Part shown: piece after piece, positions 52,390-64,000 of the stretch | Position numbering within the stretch: the stretch's first letter is position 1 | How the letters are laid out: every line of letters starts with the position of its first letter | From: Haemonchus contortus | Taxonomy: Eukaryota; Nematoda; Chromadorea; Rhabditida; Trichostrongylidae | Reading direction: 5' to 3' | NCBI GenBank assembly: GCA_000469685.2 | Contig: LS997565.1 | Coordinates: 51,568,418-51,632,417, forward strand | DNA: 64,000 nucleotides | Notes under the pieces: model-generated | Told to the model about the DNA's origin: nothing | The model's database searches: none | Seen by the model: only the letters and a program-made list of their open reading frames with translations | Position numbers and translations under genes: made by a program

Positions 52390-53012
52390 AGTGGATAACA
52401 TTTTTTGCTCCGGATCGAATTCCACGTGAAGTACGAACATTCATCGTTGGCGGCAGAGAAGCAAATTTAACTCTTACCAGAGGTTGTGGCTACTGTTCCT
52501 CGGAAATCGCGTCGCACTCGCCGCACCCAAATAAGGTAGGGAAACCAGTGCCCCTTGCCGTAGAAATTCCGGGAGAAGTGCCATCACCCCTCACAAGGAA
52601 CAGTAATGTGTGTTAGATGACGATACTCACTTGATCTGTCCGTATTGCCTGATAGCAGCGTAATCCTAGCCCTTCGACGAGTTATTATATTTATGTAGGG
52701 ACCAGTCGGATCGCCCGGCTAACGCTAGGCTCTCCTCCTTCTTGTGTCAAACACCCTATCCCGAGGACTGTTGAACTGAAGAATTTTTTCCCTTTTTCAG
52801 AGTTTATAGATTCAAGTTTTTTTCCGCTTTCTAGCTAAGTTTGAGTTTTTCCGCTGTTTGGCCGAGTGAGAATATGAAACTGAAACAGAGCTCGAAATCC
52901 CACTTTGACACAACAGAAATAGAAGGCTTCCCTCCTTCTTTGATAAAGTTCCAGTAAGAGAAAAAGAGAAGCAATGATACTAGTTGCTCAACAAGTTACT
53001 AGAAACATCAAA
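52390..53012. other. Non-genic stretch, nothing recognised
   Basis: Contains good splice-donor-like sites on the minus strand (for example GTAAGAG near 52476, GTGAGTATCG near 52625) next to short open stretches. I cannot connect them to a protein family. Confidence 0.35.
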
Positions 53013-53100
53013 TGGTGATTCGTTTCGCCACTTCACTCAGACGAATCACCAGGTGGAGTTGACTCCCGTGGCTCGTCAGTGAGTAAGAATCAACTCCACC
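53013..53100. repeat. Two abutting hairpins
   Basis: TGGTGATTCGT (53013-53023) pairs with ACGAATCACCA (53041-53051). The next base begins GGTGGAGTTGA (53052-53062), which pairs with TCAACTCCACC (53090-53100). Both stems are perfect 11-mers; loops are 17 and 27 nt. Confidence 0.92.
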
Positions 53101-53450
53101 CTAGTCTCCTCGGTCAGCCGGACGAAATTCCGCTACGCGAGCACCATTCGACTTTAACAGTAAAAGGATCGGGTTCTTCAAAGTCATTCCACTCTTCTGA
53201 CTTAGTGGAGTATCAGCTCATTTTCCCATGTAATCATGTGCTATGTTGATGAAATAAACCCTTTGTTTCCACATGCTTAAGAGTCCGACGACGACCTAGT
53301 GGGTGGACAAAGAGAAGGGGAAGGAAACACGTGGAGAACGGGGCAGAAAGTGGAAAGGGTAAGATGCCAGGTTGAGACTCGAAGCTCTATAACTCCCGTC
53401 CTTTCGATGACTTTTTTGGCAGTCTCCGGGCAAGAGAGAATCTGAAAATA

Positions 53451-53879
53451 TTGCAAAAAAAAGAAAGTTATTCTAAATGCGATGCGAAAGAAAGCGAGAG
53501 AAGCAGAAGATCATTTCAAAAACCATTGGAAAGAATGTCTGATCAGCGTTACGAGGAAGATTCAAAAAACGAAGTTTTTTCGTCTGCCATTTTTAGTGCA
53601 ACTTTCTTCGGTCGAATTTCCATTGATTACAAGTGCACATCGAGGACTGAGCTGATACTCCCTTATGACAAATCGCTTTTGTACACAAAGAAAAGGAAAA
53701 AAGGAAATAAGGAAAAAGTTGGGTTGAACAACCTACTTATTCAGCAACGAGTAATTATATGGAAAAGCAATTATTTCTTTGCGGTGTCCGTGTCCATTCT
53801 ATACAGAAAACATTCTATACAACTAAGGAACGAATATGTTAAATCGAATAATGCAAGCTGTTCTCTAGTAAATGGGTAA
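53451..53879 (+). other. Unassigned 142-codon ORF
   Basis: The longest non-transposon frame in this intergenic stretch: Lys/Glu/Ser-rich N terminus, no membrane segment or known motif. AT-rich surroundings and no splice context make a chance ORF more likely than a gene. Confidence 0.12.
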
Positions 53880-54599
53880 TAATATGAGTATGCCGTTAAA
53901 GCATTGCCTGTGAAATCCCTCAAGCAAATTTATAAGGATGCTCTTGAGATAAACACTAAGCTGTGTTTCGGTCCAACATAGGGTTTATTGATCGCCTTTT
54001 TTCATAACACTGATCGACAATTCGCCTCATTTTTTCCGTGACGATCGTCAATCCATCGCAGAGTTAGAGGTCTATACTCTATTAATCACAAGAAGGGTGT
54101 TGGCAAGTTTACGATGAATCATTCGCTCAGATCATTCGCTTTATGGCAGGATAATCATTTTCGCCCTTTGATCCTATTGAAAACTGGGCACTTTTTCTTT
54201 TTTGTTCTCCCCAGCATTAATAATCAATACCGCACCGTTGCCGGGCCCCCATTTCCTGTAAGCCGTCTCCGCTCAATTTCACCTACTGCATCTTGCGCCG
54301 CTACTTCAATCTAACACTTGAAGATCCTTTTTGCTCATGTCCAGCTACCTCATCTCTGACACTTCTCGTGATCGCTTTTCATGAACTTTTAACTCGTTGC
54401 TTCTTTTATCGAGTGGTTTTGTGGACTGCTCAGTACGTGTCCATGTTGTCCATGAATGCTTTCACATCTAGAGCCGTAAATGGTTGGGAGAGAGTGGTGA
54501 AGAGAGAACTCAAAAAGACGGAAAAGGCAACCTTCAGCTTTAGCACATGGGGCACGCAGAAAGTAGTTCCACCAACTCTTACGTATGACGCACTCGCGT

Positions 54600-55450
54600 T
54601 TGTTTGTGTGTTTGTTTGTTTATAAGGAAATTCGATACTACCCGAAGAAGCACCTGCAGAAGTCGGCATGGCCGACAGAGCACAAGTGAGTTCAAGAAGC
54701 TCCGCCCACAGGGGGCGGGACATGCGCAGGGGTGAGAGGCGTCCTGGGCAAACGTCTGAATTAGATTTCATAACAGCCCAGAAGAAGGGAAAAAATTAGC
54801 AAGGGTGAGGGACGGTTCAACAGGTGAATCGAGGGAAATTCATCGGCGGTGGGAGGAGAGTTTCGCTGTGGGCAGTATCTACCACATAGATTCATAATAA
54901 CTGGATTCCTCTAAAGCGTAGAGGTCAGAAAAAATTAGTGAAGAAGGTCTTAGGCGTGTTGGGCATACATAAACCTGGCGAAGTTCCGCCCATGATGAGG
55001 GGAATGAGCGTTCAATGGAAGCTATTTCCCAAAACATGTGAAATTCTTATCAAAAACGCTCCAAAACGAGAGGAAAAGTAGTTAGAGGTGGGAGGCCGGA
55101 GGTGGTCATATCCCTAAAGTGGGTGGGCATCGAGGTAGACGAGGCTAAGATAGAAGATTTATCACTCTGTTCAGAAACGTTCTAGAACGCGATGAAAAGT
55201 GGACGGAGTGAGTAATAGGGTTGTGGTCAAAAGTGGGCGGGGTTTGCGTTGAGGCGGGCAGGGCCATGATCAAAAATTCACAACCCCGTTTGAAAACGTT
55301 CTAGAATGCGGAAAAATGACCACGGGCAGCTAAAAGAAGTGTGGTCAAGTTCCCGTAGTTTTAGGGGTTTGCATTTAGGTGGGTGGGGGCTATGATCAAC
55401 CACTAATAATTCTGGTCAGATTAAATTGATCTAGAGGATGCCCTAGAAGT
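54600..55450 (-). repeat. GC-box tandem repeat block R5
   Basis: Begins with a TTTG tetranucleotide tract and AAGGAAATTCG, then reversed units: CAGAAACGTTCTAGAACGCG near 55170, GAAAACGTTCTAGAATGCGG near 55285 and repeated GGGCGGGG or GTGGGCGG segments with CAAAAATTCACAAC. It is the opposite orientation to R1, R3 and R4. Confidence 0.75.
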
Positions 55451-55778
55451 GGTTCAGCGTTCAAATCTAAAGACATCTATCTTATTCTGATTATCAAGCA
55501 TTCTGCTGAATGACTCCATCGTAGATGAGTGGTTGTGGGCATGTAATGCATGCATAGCCCAACTGTTATTTCATAAGAAAAGTAGCACACTTTGGTATAT
55601 CTACGCCACGTAGTTTCGCGAAAGTGCTCACCAACCAATTCAGCCCTACAACAGAATGGAAAGGCTGCATTATACCAAGGGCCAATCGCTGCCTCTCCAC
55701 GACTCGTATGGCCAATTTCACCAACCATGGAAGTTTCATAACCGTGTGCGTTACTGCCTCCTCTAAGTGCAAGACCGT

Positions 55779-56240
55779 TGGAGGCACAGTTCACTATAAT
55801 TTCGGGGTATCTAGTCTCAGACGAGTGATGGAAGTGTTGTCTAGAATAGTGCAGAAGTGGCGAAGTAAACGGGAAACTCGTGGTATTCAGATGAATATAA
55901 GGCTTTGAAAATTAAGAAAAGTTAGGGGTTGGACGAAATTGTGATAGCAAAAGTTACATGGAGGGGTTTATGGAAGGTCGCTATTCAAATGTGGGCGCTA
56001 CTGCATATGGCTGGCCATGGTGTGCGCAATGGTGTGAATGGTGCAACCTCGGGTCCGGGATTTTCTCTCCGAAGACGGCGTCGCGCACGCCGCGCCTGCC
56101 GCGTATTGCAGGATTGCGATGGAAGATTGGAGCACGCAATTTATGAGGTAGGGAGTCCCTTTAATTATTTGAATTGGCTGGCCGCTCTTTTCAATTCCAA
56201 TGCGGTCTTGATCGTCGTTTATATAGAAGGAGTCATTTTA
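55779..56240 (+). mobile_element. Inverted-repeat element M7, right end lost
   Basis: The left end is AGGCACAGTTCACTATAATT, followed by the family interior (GTTGGACGAAATTGTGATAG, CAAAAGTTACATGGAGGGGT, GAATGGTGCAACCTC). The 108-codon ORF at 55929-56255 is a by-product. No right inverted repeat is visible before about 56250. Confidence 0.75.
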
Positions 56241-56641
56241 ATTAATCAAGTCTAATAAACATGAAAACTAAAAAGAAACAGAAGAAAAAACGATAAAAAC
56301 CCAATGAAAAAGCAAGCCAGTCAAGGAAAAATATCGCGTCCTATCGATTGGCGGGAGGCGGGGTGAGTACGGTAATTGCACTGACATTTGCCGCATGCCG
56401 CAAGGGAGAATGCCGCGATAGGGGAGAAGTTCCGTTATCCGCTGCCCTGCCATGGCTTTTTATCAGGTCCTTAAGGATCTAAGATAAGCAAAGCCTCTAA
56501 AGATGATGAAACTCGCTGTTTGACGCCGATTTGATGTAGTAGATCAACCAATAGTAGCGACCCAACGGCAAACAAACGACAAAGGGTCGTGTTGTATAGA
56601 AGTGGAAGCGCTTCGATCGAGGAACCAAAAAACGTGAGGAT

Positions 56642-59609
56642 TATGTATGTATGTATGTATGTATGTATGTATGTATGTATGTATGTATGTATGTATGTAT
56701 GTATGTATGTATGTATGTATGTATGTATGTATGTATGTATGTATGTATGTATGTTATGTATGTATGTATGTATGTATGTATGTATGTATGTATGTATGTA
56801 TGTATGTATGTATGTATGTATGTATGTATGTATGTATGTATGTATGTATGTATGTATGTATGTATGTATGTATGTATGTATGTATGTATGTATGTATGTA
56901 TGTATGTATGTATGTATGTATGTATGTATGTATGTATGTATGTATGTATGTATGTATGTATGTATGTATGTATGTATGTATGTATGTATGTATGTATGTA
57001 TGTATGTATGTATGTATGTATGTATGTATGTATGTATGTATGTATGTATGTATGTATGTATGTATGTATGTATGTATGTATGTATGTATGTATGTATGTA
57101 TGTATGTATGTATGTATGTATGTATGTATGTATGTATGTATGTATGTATGTATGTATGTATGTATGTATGTATGTATGTATGTATGTATGTATGTATGTA
57201 TGTATGTATGTATGTATGTATGTATGTATGTATGTATGTATGTATGTATGTATGTATGTATGTATGTATGTATGTATGTATGTATGTATGTATGTATGTA
57301 TGTATGTATGTATGTATGTATGTATGTATGTATGTATGTATGTATGTATGTATGTATGTATGTATGTATGTATGTATGTATGTATGTATGTATGTATGTA
57401 TGTATGTATGTATGTATGTATGTATGTATGTATGTATGTATGTATGTATGTATGTATGTATGTATGTATGTATGTATGTATGTATGTATGTATGTATGTA
57501 TGTATGTATGTATGTATGTATGTATGTATGTATGTATGTATGTATGTATGTATGTATGTATGTATGTATGTATGTATGTATGTATGTATGTATGTATGTA
57601 TGTATGTATGTATGTATGTATGTATGTATGTATGTATGTATGTATGTATGTATGTATGTATGTATGTATGTATGTATGTATGTATGTATGTATGTATGTA
57701 TGTATGTATGTATGTATGTATGTATGTATGTATGTATGTATGTATGTATGTATGTATGTATGTATGTATGTATGTATGTATGTATGTATGTATGTATGTA
57801 TGTATGTATGTATGTATGTATGTATGTATGTATGTATGTATGTATGTATGTATGTATGTATGTATGTATGTATGTATGTATGTATGTATGTATGTATGTA
57901 TGTATGTATGTATGTATGTATGTATGTATGTATGTATGTATGTATGTATGTATGTATGTATGTATGTATGTATGTATGTATGTATGTATGTATGTATGTA
58001 TGTATGTATGTATGTATGTATGTATGTATGTATGTATGTATGTATGTATGTATGTATGTATGTATGTATGTATGTATGTATGTATGTATGTATGTATGTA
58101 TGTATGTATGTATGTATGTATGTATGTATGTATGTATGTATGTATGTATGTATGTATGTATGTATGTATGTATGTATGTATGTATGTATGTATGTATGTA
58201 TGTATGTATGTATGTATGTATGTATGTATGTATGTATGTATGTATGTATGTATGTATGTATGTATGTATGTATGTATGTATGTATGTATGTATGTATGTA
58301 TGTATGTATGTATGTATGTATGTATGTATGTATGTATGTATGTATGTATGTATGTATGTATGTATGTATGTATGTATGTATGTATGTATGTATGTATGTA
58401 TGTATGTATGTATGTATGTATGTATGTATGTATGTATGTATGTATGTATGTATGTATGTATGTATGTATGTATGTATGTATGTATGTATGTATGTATGTA
58501 TGTATGTATGTATGTATGTATGTATGTATGTATGTATGTATGTATGTATGTATGTATGTATGTATGTATGTATGTATGTATGTATGTATGTATGTATGTA
58601 TGTATGTATGTATGTATGTATGTATGTATGTATGTATGTATGTATGTATGTATGTATGTATGTATGTATGTATGTATGTATGTATGTATGTATGTATGTA
58701 TGTATGTATGTATGTATGTATGTATGTATGTATGTATGTATGTATGTATGTATGTATGTATGTATGTATGTATGTATGTATGTATGTATGTATGTATGTA
58801 TGTATGTATGTATGTATGTATGTATGTATGTATGTATGTATGTATGTATGTATGTATGTATGTATGTATGTATGTATGTATGTATGTATGTATGTATGTA
58901 TGTATGTATGTATGTATGTATGTATGTATGTATGTATGTATGTATGTATGTATGTATGTATGTATGTATGTATGTATGTATGTATGTATGTATGTATGTA
59001 TGTATGTATGTATGTATGTATGTATGTATGTATGTATGTATGTATGTATGTATGTATGTATGTATGTATGTATGTATGTATGTATGTATGTATGTATGTA
59101 TGTATGTATGTATGTATGTATGTATGTATGTATGTATGTATGTATGTATGTATGTATGTATGTATGTATGTATGTATGTATGTATGTATGTATGTATGTA
59201 TGTATGTATGTATGTATGTATGTATGTATGTATGTATGTATGTATGTATGTATGTATGTATGTATGTATGTATGTATGTATGTATGTATGTATGTATGTA
59301 TGTATGTATGTATGTATGTATGTATGTATGTATGTATGTATGTATGTTGTATGTATGTATGTATGTATGTATGTATGTATGTATGTATGTATGTATGTAT
59401 GTATGTATGTATGTATGTATGTATGTATGTATGTATGTATGTATGTATGTATGTATGTATGTATGTATGTATGTATGTATGTATGTATGTATGTATGTAT
59501 GTATGTATGTATGTATGTATGTATGTATGTATGTATGTATGTATGTATGTATGTATGTATGTATGTATGTATGTATGTATGTATGTATGTATGTATGTAT
59601 GTATGTATG

Positions 59610-59641
<32 letters not shown>

Positions 59642-62600
59642 TGTATGTATGTATGTATGTATGTATGTATGTATGTATGTATGTATGTATGTATGTATGT
59701 ATGTATGTATGTATGTATGTATGTATGTATGTATGTATGTATGTATGTATGTATGTATGTATGTATGTATGTATGTATGTATGTATGTATGTATGTATGT
59801 ATGTATGTATGTATGTATGTATGTATGTATGTATGTATGTATGTATGTATGTATGTATGTATGTATGTATGTATGTATGTATGTATGTATGTATGTATGT
59901 ATGTATGTATGTATGTATGTATGTATGTATGTATGTATGTATGTATGTATGTATGTATGTATGTATGTATGTATGTATGTATGTATGTATGTATGTATGT
60001 ATGTATGTATGTATGTATGTATGTATGTATGTATGTATGTATGTATGTATGTATGTATGTATGTATGTATGTATGTATGTATGTATGTATGTATGTATGT
60101 ATGTATGTATGTATGTATGTATGTATGTATGTATGTATGTATGTATGTATGTATGTATGTATGTATGTATGTATGTATGTATGTATGTATGTATGTATGT
60201 ATGTATGTATGTATGTATGTATGTATGTATGTATGTATGTATGTATGTATGTATGTATGTATGTATGTATGTATGTATGTATGTATGTATGTATGTATGT
60301 ATGTATGTATGTATGTATGTATGTATGTATGTATGTATGTATGTATGTATGTATGTATGTATGTATGTATGTATGTATGTATGTATGTATGTATGTATGT
60401 ATGTATGTATGTATGTATGTATGTATGTATGTATGTATGTATGTATGTATGTATGTATGTATGTATGTATGTATGTATGTATGTATGTATGTATGTATGT
60501 ATGTATGTATGTATGTATGTATGTATGTATGTATGTATGTATGTATGTATGTATGTATGTATGTATGTATGTATGTATGTATGTATGTATGTATGTATGT
60601 ATGTATGTATGTATGTATGTATGTATGTATGTATGTATGTATGTATGTATGTATGTATGTATGTATGTATGTATGTATGTATGTATGTATGTATGTATGT
60701 ATGTATGTATGTATGTATGTATGTATGTATGTATGTATGTATGTATGTATGTATGTATGTATGTATGTATGTATGTATGTATGTATGTATGTATGTATGT
60801 ATGTATGTATGTATGTATGTATGTATGTATGTATGTATGTATGTATGTATGTATGTATGTATGTATGTATGTATGTATGTATGTATGTATGTATGTATGT
60901 ATGTATGTATGTATGTATGTATGTATGTATGTATGTATGTATGTATGTATGTATGTATGTATGTATGTATGTATGTATGTATGTATGTATGTATGTATGT
61001 ATGTATGTATGTATGTATGTATGTATGTATGTATGTATGTATGTATGTATGTATGTATGTATGTATGTATGTATGTATGTATGTATGTATGTATGTATGT
61101 ATGTATGTATGTATGTATGTATGTATGTATGTATGTATGTATGTATGTATGTATGTATGTATGTATGTTGTATGTATGTATGTATGTATGTATGTATGTA
61201 TGTATGTATGTATGTATGTATGTATGTATGTATGTATGTATGTATGTATGTATGTATGTATGTATGTATGTATGTATGTATGTATGTATGTATGTATGTA
61301 TGTATGTATGTATGTATGTATGTATGTATGTATGTATGTATGTATGTATGTATGTATGTATGTATGTATGTATGTATGTATGTATGTATGTATGTATGTA
61401 TGTATGTATGTATGTATGTATGTATGTATGTATGTATGTATGTATGTATGTATGTATGTATGTATGTATGTATGTATGTATGTATGTATGTATGTATGTA
61501 TGTATGTATGTATGTATGTATGTATGTATGTATGTATGTATGTATGTATGTATGTATGTATGTATGTATGTATGTATGTATGTATGTATGTATGTATGTA
61601 TGTATGTATGTATGTATGTATGTATGTATGTATGTATGTATGTATGTATGTATGTATGTATGTATGTATGTATGTATGTATGTATGTATGTATGTATGTA
61701 TGTATGTATGTATGTATGTATGTATGTATGTATGTATGTATGTATGTATGTATGTATGTATGTATGTATGTATGTATGTATGTATGTATGTATGTATGTA
61801 TGTATGTATGTATGTATGTATGTATGTATGTATGTATGTATGTATGTATGTATGTATGTATGTATGTATGTATGTATGTATGTATGTATGTATGTATGTA
61901 TGTATGTATGTATGTATGTATGTATGTATGTATGTATGTATGTATGTATGTATGTATGTATGTATGTATGTATGTATGTATGTATGTATGTATGTATGTA
62001 TGTATGTATGTATGTATGTATGTATGTATGTATGTATGTATGTATGTATGTATGTATGTATGTATGTATGTATGTATGTATGTATGTATGTATGTATGTA
62101 TGTATGTATGTATGTATGTATGTATGTATGTATGTATGTATGTATGTATGTATGTATGTATGTATGTATGTATGTATGTATGTATGTATGTATGTATGTA
62201 TGTATGTATGTATGTATGTATGTATGTATGTATGTATGTATGTATGTATGTATGTATGTATGTATGTATGTATGTATGTATGTATGTATGTATGTATGTA
62301 TGTATGTATGTATGTATGTATGTATGTATGTATGTATGTATGTATGTATGTATGTATGTATGTATGTATGTATGTATGTATGTATGTATGTATGTATGTA
62401 TGTATGTATGTATGTATGTATGTATGTATGTATGTATGTATGTATGTATGTATGTATGTATGTATGTATGTATGTATGTATGTATGTATGTATGTATGTA
62501 TGTATGTATGTATGTATGTATGTATGTATGTATGTATGTATGTATGTATGTATGTATGTATGTATGTATGTATGTATGTATGTATGTATGTATGTATGTA

Positions 62601-63392
62601 TGTATGTATGTATGTATGTATGTATGTATGTATGTATGTATGTATGTATGTATGTATGTATGTATGTATGTATGTATGTATGTATGTATGTATGTATGTA
62701 TGTATGTATGTATGTATGTATGTTATGTATGTATGTATGTATGTATGTTATGTATGTATGTATGTATGTATGTATGTATGTATGTATGTATGTATGTATG
62801 TATGTATGTATGTATGTATGTATGTATGTATGTATGTATGTATGTATGTATGTATGTATGTATGTATGTATGTATGTATGTATGTATGTATGTATGTATG
62901 TATGTATGTATGTATGTATGTATGTATGTATGTATGTATGTATGTATGTATGTATGTATGTATGTATGTATGTATGTATGTATGTATGTATGTATGTACG
63001 TATGTATGTATGTATGTATGTATGTATGTATGTATGTATGTATGTATGTATGTATGTATGTATGTATGTATGTATGTATGTATGTATGTATGTATGTATG
63101 TATGTATGTATGTATGTATGTATGTATGTATGTATGTATGTATGTATGTATGTATGTATGTATGTATGTATGTATGTATGTATGTATGTATGTATGTATG
63201 TATGTATGTATGTATGTATGTATGTATGTATGTATGTATGTATGTATGTATGTATGTATGTATGTATGTATGTATGTATGTATGTATGTATGTATGTATG
63301 TATGTATGTATGTATGTATGTATGTATGTATGTATGTATGTATGTATGTATGTATGTATGTATGTATGTATGTATGTATGTATGTATGTATG

Positions 63393-63423
<31 letters not shown>

Positions 63424-63673
63424 TGTATGTATGTATGTATGTATGTATGTATGTATGTATGTATGTATGTATGTATGTATGTATGTATGTATGTATGTAT
63501 GTATGTATGTATGTATGTATGTATGTATGTATGTATGTATGTATGTATGTATGTATGTATGTATGTATGTATGTATGTATGTATGTATGTATGTATGTAT
63601 GTATGTATGTATGTATGTATGTATGTATGTATGTATGTATGTATGTATGTATGTATGTATGTATGTATGTATG

Positions 63674-63704
<31 letters not shown>

Positions 63705-63786
63705 TGTATGTATGTATGTATGTATGTATGTATGTATGTATGTATGTATGTATGTATGTATGTATGTATGTATGTATGTATGTATG

Positions 63787-63817
<31 letters not shown>

Positions 63818-64000
63818 TGTATGTATGTATGTATGTATGTATGTATGTATGTATGTATGTATGTATGTATGTATGTATGTATGTATGTATGTATGTATGT
63901 ATGTATGTATGTATGTATGTATGTATGTATGTATGTATGTATGTATGTATGTATGTATGTATGTATGTATGTATGTATGTATATGTATGTATGTATGTAA
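56642..64000. repeat. Giant (ATGT)n tetranucleotide array, about 7.36 kb and continuing
   Basis: About 1840 units of ATGT from 56642 to the window end. I find only about eleven departures: an extra T at 56755, a lost A at 59348 and 61169, a lost GT at 59613, extra T at 62724 and 62750, a T-to-C change at 62999, a lost T at 63422, 63704 and 63816, and a lost GT at 63982. Because 4 and 3 share no factor, all three plus frames read the same Met-Tyr-Val-Cys repeat without stops. The 2371-, 2258- and 2388-codon frames are artefacts of the repeat, not genes. Confidence 0.98.

Noticed and set aside
55929..56255. 108-codon ORF with an Arg-rich stretch
   Set aside because: It lies within inverted-repeat element M7, and the same DNA in other copies is not open.
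56589..63817. Three giant plus-strand ORFs (2258-2388 codons) of a Met-Tyr-Val-Cys repeat
   Set aside because: They are all the same tetranucleotide read in three frames; a repeat unit of 4 cannot produce stops. No codon bias, domain or flanking coding sequence.

Overview
The window looks like nuclear DNA of a clade V (strongylid) nematode, most probably a hookworm of the Ancylostoma type. The reasons are small exons with TTTCAG-like acceptors separated by introns full of repeats, a sidekick-type cell-adhesion gene of worm layout, a mariner element with intact inverted repeats, and several RTE-type retrotransposons whose proteins resemble the endonuclease-reverse transcriptases common in hookworm genomes. 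The genus is an inference; no species marker is present.

Positions 38463 down to 48 (minus strand) hold the 5' two thirds of one gene, a sidekick homologue (C. elegans rig-4). I placed 32 coding exons, about 4.0 kb of coding sequence or roughly 1340 residues: signal peptide, six Ig domains, seven FN3 domains and the start of an eighth. Reading phase is consistent at every junction except one in FN3-4, where an exon was not found. The remaining FN3 domains, membrane segment and cytoplasmic tail should lie beyond position 1. The introns make up most of the locus. They contain a mariner (441-1734), three long fold-back elements (13913-15031, 18023-19895, 21511-22968), a family of inverted-repeat elements ending in CAAAGGCACAGTTCACGA, two RTE relics (15055-16290 and 31670-34350), a tRNA-derived SINE and GC-rich tandem units.

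From 38510 to 43086 is the region upstream of that gene, with two SINEs, a palindrome with a run of 16 G, and one doubtful hydrophobic ORF. From 43239 to 48700 a 5'-truncated plus-strand RTE is split by a 3.4-kb minus-strand RTE, apparently with an 11-bp target duplication. From 48700 to 56641 there are only repeats: more inverted-repeat elements, one carrying a 321-bp hairpin, and two more GC-rich blocks.

The last 7.36 kb (56642-64000) is an almost pure (ATGT)n array that runs off the window. It is open in all frames but is not a gene. I see no rRNA gene, functional tRNA gene, CRISPR array or bacterial-type feature.
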